A stretch of 64,000 nt of DNA. Source: Rhizobiaceae bacterium. GTDB lineage: Bacteria; Pseudomonadota; Alphaproteobacteria; Rhizobiales; Rhizobiaceae. Each line of letters opens with the position of its first letter. The first letter of the stretch is position 1. Location of the stretch: contig JAEPMD010000018.1 of the NCBI GenBank assembly GCA_017644105.1, positions 26,057 to 90,056 of the forward strand, given 5' to 3'. Positions 36,088 to 45,972 of the stretch are shown piece by piece. Position numbers and translations under genes: made by a program. A model generated the notes under the pieces. It had not been told where the DNA came from. It saw only the letters and a program-made list of their open reading frames with translations, and made no database searches.

Positions 36088-36219
36088 AATCCGCATGATT
36101 ATTAATTTTTTACCTTTTCTTAAAAAAGTTTAATAAAATTTTAACTTCATCACACAAGTTTTTTCCAATTGTACCAATTTGCGCTAGCGCTTTAGAATTA
36201 TTGGTAGTAACGTTTTGTT

Positions 36220-36489
36220 ATGACAGACCTAACAGAACAACAATTGGATGAGCTTGAGGACTTAATTGTTCAGGAAAAAATGCAAGCTGCACTTGAGCAT
36301 CAAAATGATGTTTGGGCTTCCTGTGTTGCTGAAGGCATTGAGCCAGAAATCCTAATTGACGCGAATATGGCTATGGCCATTCAAGAATCAATTCGACTGC
36401 ATGGTGAAGATGCGACAGAACATCTGCTAAACGATCTCCGCGATCGCATTGTATTGGGCGAATTCTCGCCTGAGCGTACGCTTCAGTAA
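36220..36489 (+). CDS. Conserved-looking hypothetical protein, 89 residues
   Basis: This is a small acidic, mostly helical cytoplasmic protein (MTDLTEQQLDELEDL... ending SPERTLQ) without a signal or membrane segment. It lies alone after a 130-base AT-rich spacer and before ygfZ. Codon use matches its neighbours and the frame has no obvious rival, so it is likely real. I do not recognise the family. Confidence 0.7.
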   Translation: MTDLTEQQLDELEDLIVQEKMQAALEHQNDVWASCVAEGIEPEILIDANMAMAIQESIRLHGEDATEHLLNDLRDRIVLGEFSPERTLQ

Positions 36490-36584
36490 TCACCAGATTT
36501 ATCATTAAAACAATTTGTTATCCCCTTGTGCGATTACCTTCTCATATTTATTTAGTGGGTAAGTATTGCTGATGGAGTTAACCT

Positions 36585-37424
36585 GTGCCGATCGAAATTC
36601 TAAAAGACAGAAGCGTTTTAGCCATAACTGGGCCTGATGCGGGTAACTTGTTACAAGGGCTGGTCACGGCAAATATCGACAAGATTGAAGACAATACCGT
36701 CGTCCCTTCTGCACTTTTAACTCCGCAAGGAAAAATCGCCTTTGATTTCCTGATGGGCAAATTGGTCGACGGCTATTTTTTCGATATGCGATCAGCTTTG
36801 GTTGGTGATTTTCAAAAGCGCATGATGCTCTACAAATTACGTGCAGATGTAACCATCGCACAGCTTGAGGGCTGGCAACCGGCTGCTGTTTGGAACGAAG
36901 TACGTAAGATATCTGATGCCTATCGTGATGAACGATTTAAAGGCGAAGACGACGTCGCGCGGATTTACCAGAGTACTGATTTCGATATTGAAAGTGGAAA
37001 GTTCGACGATATCCGCATTAAAAACTTCGTCGCAGAATCAGATGGTGACTTTGAGGTCAATGATGTCTTCCCGCATGATGTTTACTTGGATTTGAACGGT
37101 GGGATTGATTTCAAAAAAGGCTGTTATGTCGGTCAAGAAGTTGTCTCCCGCATGCAGCACCGATCATCTGCGCGCAAACGCATTGCGTTGATCCAATCGG
37201 AAGGTAAAGCGTTAGCCTCTGGGCAGGACATTATCACAAATAACAAGCCAATCGGAAAAATGGGTACGGTGTCCGATCAAATTGGCATGGCAATCATCCG
37301 TGTTGACCGATATTTTGATGCAATAGCTGCAAATCATCCGGTTCAAATCGGTGATACGGACGTCACTGTCACATTCCCGGATTGGGCAAAAGATGCCATT
37401 GAGCCCTATAAAGGTGCATCATAG
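36585..37424 (+). CDS. ygfZ: Folate-binding protein YgfZ (iron-sulfur protein maturation factor)
   Basis: This 279-residue GcvT-like protein starts at GTG 36585, with GGAG seven bases upstream. The signature KGCYVGQEVVSRMQHR near residue 180 includes the conserved KGCYxGQE of YgfZ/IBA57. The family uses tetrahydrofolate to assist assembly or repair of 4Fe-4S enzymes. The next gene starts two bases after its stop, so an operon ygfZ-HD hydrolase-phosphatase is likely. Confidence 0.9.
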   Translation: MPIEILKDRSVLAITGPDAGNLLQGLVTANIDKIEDNTVVPSALLTPQGKIAFDFLMGKLVDGYFFDMRSALVGDFQKRMMLYKLRADVTIAQLEGWQPAAVWNEVRKISDAYRDERFKGEDDVARIYQSTDFDIESGKFDDIRIKNFVAESDGDFEVNDVFPHDVYLDLNGGIDFKKGCYVGQEVVSRMQHRSSARKRIALIQSEGKALASGQDIITNNKPIGKMGTVSDQIGMAIIRVDRYFDAIAANHPVQIGDTDVTVTFPDWAKDAIEPYKGAS

Positions 37425-37426
37425 CC

Positions 37427-38056
37427 ATGAATTCGAAAAGCGAACAACCGCGCGCTTGGCAACGCATGCTCTCAGGGCGACGGCTCGATCTTTTAGATCC
37501 CTCACCTTTGGATATCGAGATTAAGGATCTCATCCACGGATTGGCACGGGTTGCGCGCTGGAACGGTCAAACGACGGGCAAGCATGCCTTCTCCGTCGCA
37601 CAACATTCGTTGATGGTCGAACAGATCTTCACCTTATCAAACACCAATTGTACCCCAGATGAACAACTCGTCGCGCTCTTACATGATGGCCCGGAATATG
37701 TGATCGGCGATATGATCTCTCCATTTAAAGCGATTATTGGTGACAGCTACAAATCTGTCGAAGCGCGCTTGGAAGCTGCGATCCATTTAAGATATGGTTT
37801 ACCGCCACATGCGTCAGCCGCGCTCAAAAAACGTATCAAACGCGCCGATCAAGTCTCTGCATATTTCGAAGCAACTGAGTTGGCGGGCTTTTCAGACAAG
37901 GAAGCCAGGTCATTTTTCGGCCAACCACGCGGCATAACCAAGGAACAATTGCTCATCTCTCCACAGGAAACAGTTGAAGTTGAAGCATTATTTCTGCATA
38001 GGTTTAACGAGATTGAAGCCGCGCGCAAAAATACGCCCAAAAAGAAACCAAAGTGA
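37427..38056 (+). CDS. HD-domain hydrolase (YfbR-like)
   Basis: This 209-residue metal-dependent phosphohydrolase has His in KHAFSVAQHSLMVEQ (near 48-55) and the HD pair in ALLHDGPEYVIGDM near 83-96, followed by PFKAIIG. This pattern matches YfbR-like 5'-deoxynucleotidase or related alphaproteobacterial HD hydrolases. The C-terminus is Lys-rich (NTPKKKPK). It overlaps the next gene by four bases (GTGA). Confidence 0.83.
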   Translation: MNSKSEQPRAWQRMLSGRRLDLLDPSPLDIEIKDLIHGLARVARWNGQTTGKHAFSVAQHSLMVEQIFTLSNTNCTPDEQLVALLHDGPEYVIGDMISPFKAIIGDSYKSVEARLEAAIHLRYGLPPHASAALKKRIKRADQVSAYFEATELAGFSDKEARSFFGQPRGITKEQLLISPQETVEVEALFLHRFNEIEAARKNTPKKKPK

Positions 38057-38577
38057 GCACCAATATGAGCTACATCGTCGTCTGCCCTTTGGAAGATATC
38101 GCCAATATTGTGCAATCTTATCATTCAACAGAGATGATCAGCTTAATGAGCCCAGGACATGATTTTGACCGCCCGGACGTGATTGATCCGAAGCGTCACC
38201 TAACTGTCGGCATCAACGATATCAATTTTGACACAGATGGTCTGATTTCACCCGATGAGCAACATGTCCTCAACGTGATCGAATTTGCGCGAAGCTGGGA
38301 TCAGTCAAAACCCCTCATCATTCATTGCTGGTTTGGTGTATCTCGTTCACCGGCAGCAGCATTAATTTCGGCGCTTGCCGTTGAACCTGATCAGGATGAT
38401 TTTGAACTTGCCAATCGATTGCGTGAAGCATCACCGAGCGCAACGCCCAATCGCCGCATTATCGACATAGGTGATCGTTTACTCAACCGCGGTGGAAAAT
38501 TATCGCAGGCCGTCAACGCCATTGGCCGTGGCCGCGAAGCCAGCCAGGGCAGCCCGTTCGAACTCACTTTGCGCTAG
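38053..38577 (+). CDS. Protein tyrosine phosphatase-like protein
   Basis: This 174-residue protein has the cysteine phosphatase P-loop HCWFGVSRSPAAA (CX5R) near residue 95 and an acidic loop earlier (DINFDTDGL), like predicted dual-specificity phosphatases of alphaproteobacteria. GTG 38053 overlaps the HD hydrolase stop; ATG 38065 is an alternative start. Substrates are unknown. Its coupling to a nucleotidase-like gene suggests a small phospho-metabolism unit. Confidence 0.8.
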   Translation: MSTNMSYIVVCPLEDIANIVQSYHSTEMISLMSPGHDFDRPDVIDPKRHLTVGINDINFDTDGLISPDEQHVLNVIEFARSWDQSKPLIIHCWFGVSRSPAAALISALAVEPDQDDFELANRLREASPSATPNRRIIDIGDRLLNRGGKLSQAVNAIGRGREASQGSPFELTLR

Positions 38578-38579
38578 GT

Positions 38580-38951
38580 TTAGAGCTTTGTAGCTTCTGC
38601 CTGTTGTTCCGCTTTGTCAACAAAATGCGCGATTTGCTTGATAAGTTTTTCAATTCCGCTGGGCGTAAATTCAAATAAGGTTGGTGTACCACCCTGAATT
38701 TGCACAATTCGAATGGTTTTACCTTCAGAATTTTTTTCAAAAATGACCGATACTTCGCCCGACATATGGCCTTTCTCGGTGACGTGCCCGACAAGCAGAT
38801 GATGATCACCAAACGGCTCAAGCTTGCTTAAATCAACAGATTGCGTTTCATAGAGCAGCTTATTGAGCAATTCAACTTCATCAAACGACAGCATAACGCC
38901 ATATCCAGCGCCAGGTTTGCCGTCATATTGAGGTTCAATAACCGAGAGCAT
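38580..38951 (-). CDS. Hypothetical protein, 123 residues
   Basis: This is a cytoplasmic protein without signal or membrane segment: an N-terminal MLSVIEPQYDGKPG, a mixed alpha/beta middle (GHMSGEVSVIFEKNSEGKTI) and an amphipathic C-terminal helix (KLIKQIAHFVDKAEQQAEA). It is convergent with the phosphatase gene (two-base gap). A short exported-protein gene precedes it by six bases, so the two are probably cotranscribed. I do not recognise the family. Confidence 0.65.
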   Translation of the reverse strand: MLSVIEPQYDGKPGAGYGVMLSFDEVELLNKLLYETQSVDLSKLEPFGDHHLLVGHVTEKGHMSGEVSVIFEKNSEGKTIRIVQIQGGTPTLFEFTPSGIEKLIKQIAHFVDKAEQQAEATKL

Positions 38952-38957
38952 AGTGGT

Positions 38958-39185
38958 CTAACATTGCGGTGTTGGTGTCACGGTAACAACTGTAAAGCCT
39001 ACCCGTTTGCTAGATATGACTTCAAGCTGAACCGGATCCCCTAAAATTGCACCATATTTTGTAATTGAAAATTGTTTCTCCGGGTCGAATTCCGATGAAT
39101 TTGGATCAAATCCTTCCGCCACCGCATGGGAAAACATACCAAATAAAATCAACAACGCTGAAATAGCTAATTTCTTGAAATTCAT
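38958..39185 (-). CDS. Small exported hypothetical protein, 75 residues
   Basis: It has a clear signal peptide (NFKKLAISALLILFGMFSHAVA) followed by a 50-residue mature part ending VTVTPTPQC. A single Cys is the last residue. It sits six bases before the 123-residue hypothetical and after recO on the same strand. The function is unknown; a periplasmic location is likely. Confidence 0.65.
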   Translation of the reverse strand: MNFKKLAISALLILFGMFSHAVAEGFDPNSSEFDPEKQFSITKYGAILGDPVQLEVISSKRVGFTVVTVTPTPQC

Positions 39186-39217
39186 ATGATCTACCCCACT
39201 TATTAATCGTTATACGC

Positions 39218-39946
39218 TTATTCTAACCCTTTTAGCACCGCTAACACAAATCCCTCGCGCGACATCGGTGGTTCACTCGCGCGTGGTCCATATATATGGC
39301 GATCGAAAAAGTGGTTGGTGATCTCAAATGCATCCTTTAACTCAGAGCGTGTTGCAGCGCTCACACTGCCTTCAACCAAAAAGCTGGGATATTTAAAAAG
39401 CTTGTCTTTCCACGGTGCGCCAGCACTTGCGCTCACGGCTCGGCCTGACTTTGGGGAAATATAAATCAGCTCTTCACGAGACCCCGTTGACGCGCATTTG
39501 GTCAGATCAAGACCAAATCCAAGTTCATTGAGCATCGATAATTCAAAGCGTAAAAACAGCTCCCCAGCGTCAGCGGGTTTATCCAGATGATCGATAATTA
39601 CTTCAAAAACTTCATAAAGATTTTCATGCGGGTCTCGTTCAGGCAGCAAGCGCAACATCGCTGCCATGGCCTGAACGCCATAAATGCCAATTGGGCCTTC
39701 CATCAACTGCGCAGCACGCATTTTTACCGGCTCAATCTGAAAACTACCCAAATGCTCATCAAGGCGCGCACGCCAAACAATATCAGCTGAATTTCCGGGT
39801 TGTAGAACGGGCTGCATTTTGCGCGATCGTCCACCGCGCACCAATCCCATATGCCTGCCATGATGGCGGGTCATCACTTCAACAACGGCGCTTGTTTCAC
39901 CGTGTTTGCGAACCCCTAATATGATTCCTTCGTCGACCCATTCCAT
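39218..39946 (-). CDS. recO: DNA repair protein RecO
   Basis: This 242-residue RecF-pathway mediator has an N-terminal OB fold ([16 protein letters not shown], then [21 protein letters not shown]) and a helical C-terminal domain ([22 protein letters not shown]). It helps load RecA on gapped DNA with RecR. It closes the lepB-rnc-era-recO run, 18 bases after era. Confidence 0.93.
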   Translation of the reverse strand: MEWVDEGIILGVRKHGETSAVVEVMTRHHGRHMGLVRGGRSRKMQPVLQPGNSADIVWRARLDEHLGSFQIEPVKMRAAQLMEGPIGIYGVQAMAAMLRLLPERDPHENLYEVFEVIIDHLDKPADAGELFLRFELSMLNELGFGLDLTKCASTGSREELIYISPKSGRAVSASAGAPWKDKLFKYPSFLVEGSVSAATRSELKDAFEITNHFFDRHIYGPRASEPPMSREGFVLAVLKGLE

Positions 39947-39964
39947 AGGTTATAGATTGACGTA

Positions 39965-40894
39965 TTAGTCGTGAAAATCAAGACCCATCTCGCGATAACG
40001 CTCGGGATCATTGCCCCAGTTTTCGCGGACTTTGACAAACAGGAATAGATGCACTTTTTGCTCTAAGATTTCAGCAAATTCTGTTCGCGCAGCCTTGCCG
40101 ATTGCTTTGATGGTCTCGCCTTTTTTTCCCAAAACAATCTTGCGTTGGCTTTCGCGCTCCACATAGATCACTTGCTCGATACGAACAGAACCGTCTTTCT
40201 TTTCTTCCCAGCTTTCAGTTTCAACATGGGATGAGTAAGGCAATTCCTGATGCAGGCGGTGATAAAGCTTTTCGCGTGTTATTTCCGCAGCGAGTTGGCG
40301 CAGCGGTAAATCCGAAATTTGATCTTCAGGATAATACCAAGGTCCTTCTGGCAATTCGTTGGCCAAATCCTCCAAAATTTTCGGACAACCCATGCCTTTC
40401 AGCGCAGAAATCATATAGGTGCCGTCAAATTCAACGGTTTCGTTTGCCTGTTCAGCCAGTTTCAAGAGCTTCTCAGATGGCACACGATCGATTTTATTCA
40501 AGACCAACCATTTCTTTTGTTTGATGTCTTTTAAGCCTTCAAGGATCCTTTCAGCGTCCCCTTCAAAACCTTTTTGAGCATCTACCATGAACAAAATGAT
40601 ATCCGCGTCTTTCGCTCCACCCCATGCTGTGGACACCATCGCCCGATCAAGACGCCTTTTTGGTGTAAAGATACCAGGTGTATCAACAAAGACGATTTGC
40701 GTCTGGTCATGAATGGCAATACCCCTAACCACCGCACGCGTTGTTTGAACCTTGTGAGATACAATGGATACTTTAGCTCCGACAAACTGATTGACCAAAG
40801 TTGATTTACCGGCGTTTGGGGCGCCAATTAACGCCACGAAACCAGAATGGGTTTTACCATTTGCACCGACATTTCCATGCAGCTGATCACTCAT
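39965..40894 (-). CDS. era: GTPase Era
   Basis: Era is a ribosome-assembly GTPase that binds the 3' end of 16S rRNA. The 309-residue protein has G1 GAPNAGKST, G3 DTPGIF, G4 NKID, and a C-terminal KH domain with GKKGETIKAIGKAARTEF. ATG 40894 overlaps the rnc stop by eight bases, with AAGG about ten bases upstream. ATGs at 40897 and 40903 are also possible, and a longer frame to 40963 inside rnc is not family-like. Confidence 0.94.
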   Translation of the reverse strand: MSDQLHGNVGANGKTHSGFVALIGAPNAGKSTLVNQFVGAKVSIVSHKVQTTRAVVRGIAIHDQTQIVFVDTPGIFTPKRRLDRAMVSTAWGGAKDADIILFMVDAQKGFEGDAERILEGLKDIKQKKWLVLNKIDRVPSEKLLKLAEQANETVEFDGTYMISALKGMGCPKILEDLANELPEGPWYYPEDQISDLPLRQLAAEITREKLYHRLHQELPYSSHVETESWEEKKDGSVRIEQVIYVERESQRKIVLGKKGETIKAIGKAARTEFAEILEQKVHLFLFVKVRENWGNDPERYREMGLDFHD

Positions 40895-41600
40895 CATTTC
40901 CATCCTTGCTCCAAACACCTTCACGCAGGAGCATCGCTTGTGCGGCGAGTTGTTCGGCCCCACGTTTAGAACTGCTGGAACCGGTTATGGATTTTAAGTC
41001 TCCGACCCGCACTTCCACTTTAAAAATTGGCGCATGATCCGGGCCATCACGCGAAATCACCTTATAGACCGGGGGTACCTTAAATTCCGCATGTGACCAT
41101 TCCTGGAGCTCGGTTTTCGCATCGCGCCGAATTGAGGACTTCGCCAATGCACGCGATGTCCAGAACTTTAAAATAAATTTCCGCGCAGCTTCCAAGCCTC
41201 CATCGAGATAGATCGCGGCGATCAAAGATTCAATCACATCGGCACGTACACTTAACATGGTGCTCGCTTTGATGTTTTTCACATCAGCACCCGTGATAAT
41301 GTATTTATGCAGCTGCATGTCTTCGGCAATGCTAGCGCAAGCTTCTGCGCTGACCAAATTATTTAGCCGCACAGATAATTCACCTTCAGCCGCATCGCTG
41401 AATCTTCCAAACAATAGTTCGGCAATACAAAGGCCAAGAACACGGTCTCCCAGAAATTCAAGACGCTCATAATTGCCGGCCTTCGGATCGCGCGCGCTGG
41501 AATGGGTAAGCGCCCGATCCAGTCGATCATAGCTAGAAAACTTATAATCGATGACACCTTCAAGCTCGGCGAAGAGTTTATGTCGCGTGTCTAATTTCAT
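40887..41600 (-). CDS. rnc: Ribonuclease III
   Basis: This 237-residue double-strand-specific endoribonuclease processes rRNA and structured mRNAs. The catalytic signature ERLEFLGDRVLGL is at about 45-57, further metal ligands occur around ADVIESLIAAIYLDGG, and a C-terminal dsRNA-binding domain starts at DAKTELQEWSHAEF near 160. It overlaps lepB by four bases (ATGA) and era by eight, so the run is tightly coupled. Confidence 0.95.
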   Translation of the reverse strand: MKLDTRHKLFAELEGVIDYKFSSYDRLDRALTHSSARDPKAGNYERLEFLGDRVLGLCIAELLFGRFSDAAEGELSVRLNNLVSAEACASIAEDMQLHKYIITGADVKNIKASTMLSVRADVIESLIAAIYLDGGLEAARKFILKFWTSRALAKSSIRRDAKTELQEWSHAEFKVPPVYKVISRDGPDHAPIFKVEVRVGDLKSITGSSSSKRGAEQLAAQAMLLREGVWSKDGNDE

Positions 41601-42340
41601 GGATTAAGTGAAGAGAAAATGCGGCTGCCACGGACGGCAGATGGCCATTTCCAAAATTCTAATGGTGATGCCCCACCTTGAATTGAGAAGAAGATAACCT
41701 GTGCTTTGCCAACCAGATTTTCAAATGGCACAAATCCAACTGCAAATCGACTATCAGATGAGTTATCACGGTTGTCACCCATCATGAAATAATGCCCTTC
41801 AGGGACAATAAATTCACGTGTGTTGTCGCCTGGTGAGCGAGGGCTCAAATCCAGCGTATCATATGTCACACCATTGGGGAGCGTCTCTTTGTAAATGGGA
41901 ACACCAGCGCTCGAACCAGCGCCCTCTGGGGTGTAATTGCCTACCAATTCGCGTTCAATGGGTTTGCCATTGATATATAGCAATCCATCAGTGACTTGAA
42001 TTTTTTCACTCGGCAATCCCACTAGACGTTTGATATAATCTGTATCTGGTTCACCAGCTGGTCGGAAGACAATGATGTCGCCTCTTTCTGGCTCTGAACC
42101 AAAAATCCGTCCACTGAACAAATTGGGTGAAAAAGGCAACGAGAATCTCGAATAACCATATGAGAATTTTGAAACAAAGAGATAATCGCCAACCAGAAGC
42201 GTTTTCTCCATCGAGCTTGACGGAATGCTGAAAGGTTGGAACAGGATCGTTCGAATGAAAACAGCAAGTATGATCGCTTGAATGAGGACCTTTACATTCT
42301 CAGCCAGTGAACTACCGGATTTTTCTGCTTTATCGGACAC
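41597..42340 (-). CDS. lepB: Signal peptidase I
   Basis: This 247-residue membrane serine protease removes signal peptides. One N-terminal membrane helix (NVKVLIQAIILAVFIRTILF) precedes PSSSMEKTLLVGDY with the nucleophile Ser near 43. The general-base Lys lies in DYIKRLVGLP near 107, and box E, GDNRDNSSDSR, near 190. It is the classic Ser/Lys dyad enzyme. It is the first gene of lepB-rnc-era-recO, 77 bases after acpS. Confidence 0.95.
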   Translation of the reverse strand: MSDKAEKSGSSLAENVKVLIQAIILAVFIRTILFQPFSIPSSSMEKTLLVGDYLFVSKFSYGYSRFSLPFSPNLFSGRIFGSEPERGDIIVFRPAGEPDTDYIKRLVGLPSEKIQVTDGLLYINGKPIERELVGNYTPEGAGSSAGVPIYKETLPNGVTYDTLDLSPRSPGDNTREFIVPEGHYFMMGDNRDNSSDSRFAVGFVPFENLVGKAQVIFFSIQGGASPLEFWKWPSAVRGSRIFSSLNP

Positions 42341-42417
42341 GATTTAATATTCCTTATTTATTCTTCGTTCAGTTCTGTACATGTAAGCGTCATGAACAGC
42401 AACCATGATTTAGAACT

Positions 42418-42816
42418 TCACTGTTTAATTGCCTCAATTATCACAAATGCCTGAGCCCAGGGAAAGTCATCCGTTATAGTCAGATGTATGTTTGCATTAT
42501 GGTCTTCGGGTATTAAGCGATCTAATTGCTTAGCTGCACCATTGGTCAAATGCATGCTCGGCTTACCAGAAGGTGCGTTGACCACACCCATATCCCGCCA
42601 AAAAACACCATGCGAGATACCTGTCCCCAATGCTTTGGCACAAGCCTCTTTGGCAGCAAAGCGTTTGGCATAGGACGCAGCGCGATTTTTGCGTGTGTCA
42701 GACTTTTTACGTTCAATATCAGTGAAGCAACGGTTGGTGAATCGCTCATCATGCGTTTCAAGCGTTTTTTCAATTCGCCTGATGTCTATCAGATCGCTTC
42801 CCAGCCCAATGATCAT
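42418..42816 (-). CDS. acpS: Holo-[acyl-carrier-protein] synthase
   Basis: This 132-residue enzyme moves 4'-phosphopantetheine from CoA to acyl carrier protein. The magnesium-binding [11 protein letters not shown] (Asp8) is at the N-terminus, and [15 protein letters not shown] near 49-63 holds the conserved Glu and Lys. AAGGGAAA lies upstream of ATG 42816. It sits between the DUF2062 gene and lepB, the usual alphaproteobacterial order (often with pdxJ, absent here). Confidence 0.93.
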   Translation of the reverse strand: MIIGLGSDLIDIRRIEKTLETHDERFTNRCFTDIERKKSDTRKNRAASYAKRFAAKEACAKALGTGISHGVFWRDMGVVNAPSGKPSMHLTNGAAKQLDRLIPEDHNANIHLTITDDFPWAQAFVIIEAIKQ

Positions 42817-42876
42817 GTTTAAAAGTTTCCCTTAATGTCCAAACGCCAATCAAGCAGATCGCAAGTAAAATATCAA

Positions 42877-43458
42877 TTAGCGGGCAGCCTTCCCAGCCAA
42901 TGCGAGACGTCTTCGATTTTGAAAAGTCTTCACGCCCCAATAAGTCAATCCATAAAAAATGCTTGCGCAGACCAAACCAAACGGGATGCCCCCCACAAAC
43001 ATAGGCTTCAGGAAGGGTTGCCATAACCGTAGAAACAAATCCCAAACTTCTCCGAAATGCCAAAAATCTGTATGCCTGAAATGCTCAAGAAGATTGATAT
43101 CGCGGTTTCGGGGATGGTCTCGACCACCAAGCAAAAAAGTGCCTAATTTGTGAGTGATCGCCCAAATAAAAGGAAACGTGATGGGATTGCCAATCGCAGT
43201 ACCAATTGCGGACGCAAAAAGGTTTCCAGCCAGGACAAAAGCCAAGGCGGCGGCAATTACGAAATGAAATCCTAAAAACGGCATCCAGGATGCAAAAACC
43301 CCAGCAGCTACACCTGCCGCAATTGCATGCGGCGTGGCAGTCAAACGCAGGACACGTTTGACCAGATATTGCACGGATCGAGCAAACGAACGGCGCGGCC
43401 ATAACGCTGTGCGAAAACGCGTCCAAACGCCTTCTGGTTCCCGCCGCCTAAATAACAT
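42877..43458 (-). CDS. DUF2062 domain-containing membrane protein
   Basis: This 193-residue inner-membrane protein has an Arg-rich N-terminus (FRRREPEGVWTRFRTALWPRR) and the DUF2062 hallmarks ATPHAIAAGVAAGVFASWMPF and GNPITFPFIWA. A last membrane segment near 160 precedes a basic tail. Its function is unknown. It stands between rsh and acpS, as in many Hyphomicrobiales. Confidence 0.87.
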   Translation of the reverse strand: MLFRRREPEGVWTRFRTALWPRRSFARSVQYLVKRVLRLTATPHAIAAGVAAGVFASWMPFLGFHFVIAAALAFVLAGNLFASAIGTAIGNPITFPFIWAITHKLGTFLLGGRDHPRNRDINLLEHFRHTDFWHFGEVWDLFLRLWQPFLKPMFVGGIPFGLVCASIFYGLTYWGVKTFQNRRRLALAGKAAR

Positions 43459-43660
43459 TCATGCTCTTCCAATAGTAAAACAAATAACAGATCAGCCGCT
43501 TCTTAAACCGTTTATATTCCAACCTTCAAGAGGCAACTGCCTTCTCACGAAATTTTTATATCAAACAAAGCTTTCGCCCAGCTAAATACATATACCAATC
43601 ATGTAAGGCGATTCTTTGAATGATCAATAAAATGAATATAAAAAGCGTTACATTTTCAGT

Positions 43661-45907
43661 TTATTCGTAAACACGAACAGCTTTAGAAACAAACGGAAAT
43701 GCCTTCAGCTGAGACAACAGCTGGCTCAGTTGTTTTAAATCCCATAACTGAAGATCTATCGTCATTTCTTTAAAGTCAGCTGCGGAGATCATATTAAGGT
43801 TTTCGATATTGGCGTCCGAACTGCCGATTGCCGAAGCAATCTTTGCCAACGTGCCCGGTTCATTGATAACGGTGACCACAATCCGCGCCGGGAAACGGCT
43901 CTCACTCGCCTCATCAATGTCCCAACGAATATCAATCCAGCGCTCTGGTTCATCTTCATATTCGACCAGCTGCGGTGCTTGGATCGGATAGATAACAATG
44001 CCCTTTCCGGGTTCAACAATGCCGACAATTCGGTCGCCTGGAACAGCCCCGGTAGGGCCAAATTCGACACCCATTTTGGTGTCCATGCCACGAATAGGAA
44101 GGGCGTTTTTATTCTCAGGACCAAAACGTTCTGCTTTGACACTTCGCAATCTAGACGGTTTAGCTGTTTTGCTGAGCGTAGGCATCTTGAAGATAAGGCC
44201 CGCAGCACTTCGCAGGTTGAACCATCCTTCATTGGAAGGTTGCTTAACCGATGCACGCTCTTCCTGATGATTTGGGAATACAGCTTGCATCACTGTTTTT
44301 GAGGGCAACTCCCCCCGCCCAACAGAGGCCAATACATCCTCAACTTCATTGTGGCCAAGTTTGTTCAAAACAGGCACGATCAATTCATCGGTAAATTCTT
44401 TGCCACTGCGTTCAAATGCACGTGTTAGAATACGTTCCCCGAGACCACGATATTGTTTACGTACTGCGTCACGCGTTGCGCGCCGAATGGCTGAACGCGC
44501 TTTACCCGTGACGACAATTTTTTCCCACGAGACGGGTGGCACTTGCTTATCTGATCTGATGATCTCAACTTGATCACCATTGGTCAGTTGTGTCACAAGC
44601 GGCATGCTATGACCGTTAATTTTTGCACCAAGACAAGAATTACCAACATCGGTATGAACCGCATAAGCAAAATCAATGGGTGTCGCGCCACGTGGCAGCG
44701 CTATCAGCTTGCCTTTTGGTGTGAAGCAAAAGACCTGGTCGTAGAACAATTCAAGCTTGGTATTTTCCAAAAAGTCTTCGGAATTATCGCCTTCGGATAA
44801 CGCTTCCAACATATGTCGCAACCAAACATATGCGTTTGATTCTTTTGATAAAATTTCGTTATTCGAAACGGACATTCGATCTTTATAAAGCGTATGCGCA
44901 GCAACCCCTTGCTCGGCAATAGCATGCATAAATTCAGAGCGAATTTGCAGCTCTACCCGCTGTTGCGAGGGACCAACAATTGTCGTGTGAATGGAGCGGT
45001 AATCGTTTTGCTTTGGCGTAGAGATATAATCTTTAAACCGGCCCGGAACCACAGCCCAACGACGGTGAATGATCCCCAATGCGCGATAACACACTTCGGC
45101 ATTTTCAACGATAACGCGGAAACCAACCAAGTCTGACAATTGCTCAAATGACAATGATTTGGACTGCATTTTTCGAAACACAGAATATGGTTTCTTCAAG
45201 CGGCCAGAGACTTTTGCCTCAACATCGTTCTCAGCAAAAAGTTCTTTAAGTTCATTCTCAATCGTTAGAATAACTTCGCTGTTTTGCTCCGATAGTTCCG
45301 CCAAACGCTTTGTCAGCATCGCATGATGTTCAGGATGCGCATATTCAAATGCAAGCGCTTCCAGCTCATCGCGCATATCCTGCATGCCCATACGACCAGC
45401 GAGCGGCGCATAGATATCTCGCGTTTCTTCTGAGATACGCTGGCGTTTTTCCGGTGCCACATGATCAAGCGTGCGCATGTTATGCAAACGGTCCGCCAAT
45501 TTGACGATCAAAACGCGTACATCACTGGCGACAGCAAGAAGTAGCTTACGTAAGTTCTCGGCTTGTTTGGCTTTTTTCGAGACCAAATCAAGACGTTCGA
45601 TTTTGGTCAAGCCCTCAACGAGTTCACCAATTTGCTCACCGAATAATTCGTCAATTTCAGCACGCGTTGCTGTCGTATCTTCAATTGTGTCATGCAGAAG
45701 CGCCACTGCAATGGTCGATTCGTCAAGGCGCATGCGTGCTAAGATCGCGGCAACTTCCAATGGGTGTGTAATATAGGGATCACCGCTTGCGCGCTTTTGT
45801 TTGCTGTGTTTTTGCATTGCGTAAACATATGCTTTGTTTAGCAATTCTTCGTCAGCATCCGGCTTATAGCTCTGTACGAGTTCAATCAGCTCGTATTGGC
45901 GAATCAT
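43661..45907 (-). CDS. rsh: Bifunctional (p)ppGpp synthetase/hydrolase (Rsh)
   Basis: This 748-residue stringent-response enzyme has a hydrolase HD domain with ALLHDTIEDT near 75, a synthetase domain with GRFKDYISTPKQNDYRSIHT near 305, and a TGS domain (FTPKGKLIALPRGATPIDFAY) near 400. The C-terminal ACT domain begins around NEPGTLAKIASAIG. Both catalytic halves look intact. ATG 45907 is chosen over an upstream in-frame start. It lies downstream of rpoZ, beyond a strong terminator, so it probably also has its own promoter. Confidence 0.95.
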   Translation of the reverse strand: MIRQYELIELVQSYKPDADEELLNKAYVYAMQKHSKQKRASGDPYITHPLEVAAILARMRLDESTIAVALLHDTIEDTTATRAEIDELFGEQIGELVEGLTKIERLDLVSKKAKQAENLRKLLLAVASDVRVLIVKLADRLHNMRTLDHVAPEKRQRISEETRDIYAPLAGRMGMQDMRDELEALAFEYAHPEHHAMLTKRLAELSEQNSEVILTIENELKELFAENDVEAKVSGRLKKPYSVFRKMQSKSLSFEQLSDLVGFRVIVENAEVCYRALGIIHRRWAVVPGRFKDYISTPKQNDYRSIHTTIVGPSQQRVELQIRSEFMHAIAEQGVAAHTLYKDRMSVSNNEILSKESNAYVWLRHMLEALSEGDNSEDFLENTKLELFYDQVFCFTPKGKLIALPRGATPIDFAYAVHTDVGNSCLGAKINGHSMPLVTQLTNGDQVEIIRSDKQVPPVSWEKIVVTGKARSAIRRATRDAVRKQYRGLGERILTRAFERSGKEFTDELIVPVLNKLGHNEVEDVLASVGRGELPSKTVMQAVFPNHQEERASVKQPSNEGWFNLRSAAGLIFKMPTLSKTAKPSRLRSVKAERFGPENKNALPIRGMDTKMGVEFGPTGAVPGDRIVGIVEPGKGIVIYPIQAPQLVEYEDEPERWIDIRWDIDEASESRFPARIVVTVINEPGTLAKIASAIGSSDANIENLNMISAADFKEMTIDLQLWDLKQLSQLLSQLKAFPFVSKAVRVYE

Positions 45908-45932
45908 AAATAAAAAGGCTCCAAATAACGGC

Positions 45933-45972
45933 AAAAAAATAACTAGCTAAGCGTTCAAATACTTAGCTAGTT
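45933..45972 (-). terminator. Rho-independent terminator between rpoZ and rsh
   Basis: A perfect 11-bp stem (45941-45951 with 45962-45972; AACTAGCTAAG/CTTAGCTAGTT) is followed on the minus strand by seven T residues (45933-45939). It ends rpoZ transcription only 26 bases before the rsh start. A second, smaller hairpin (CTTCCC 45987-45992 with GGGAAG 46000-46005) lies just after the rpoZ stop. Confidence 0.8.

Noticed and set aside
42770..43063. 97-codon minus-strand ORF across the acpS-DUF2062 junction
   Set aside because: It overlaps both real genes in another frame and matches no family; acpS and DUF2062 explain the region.
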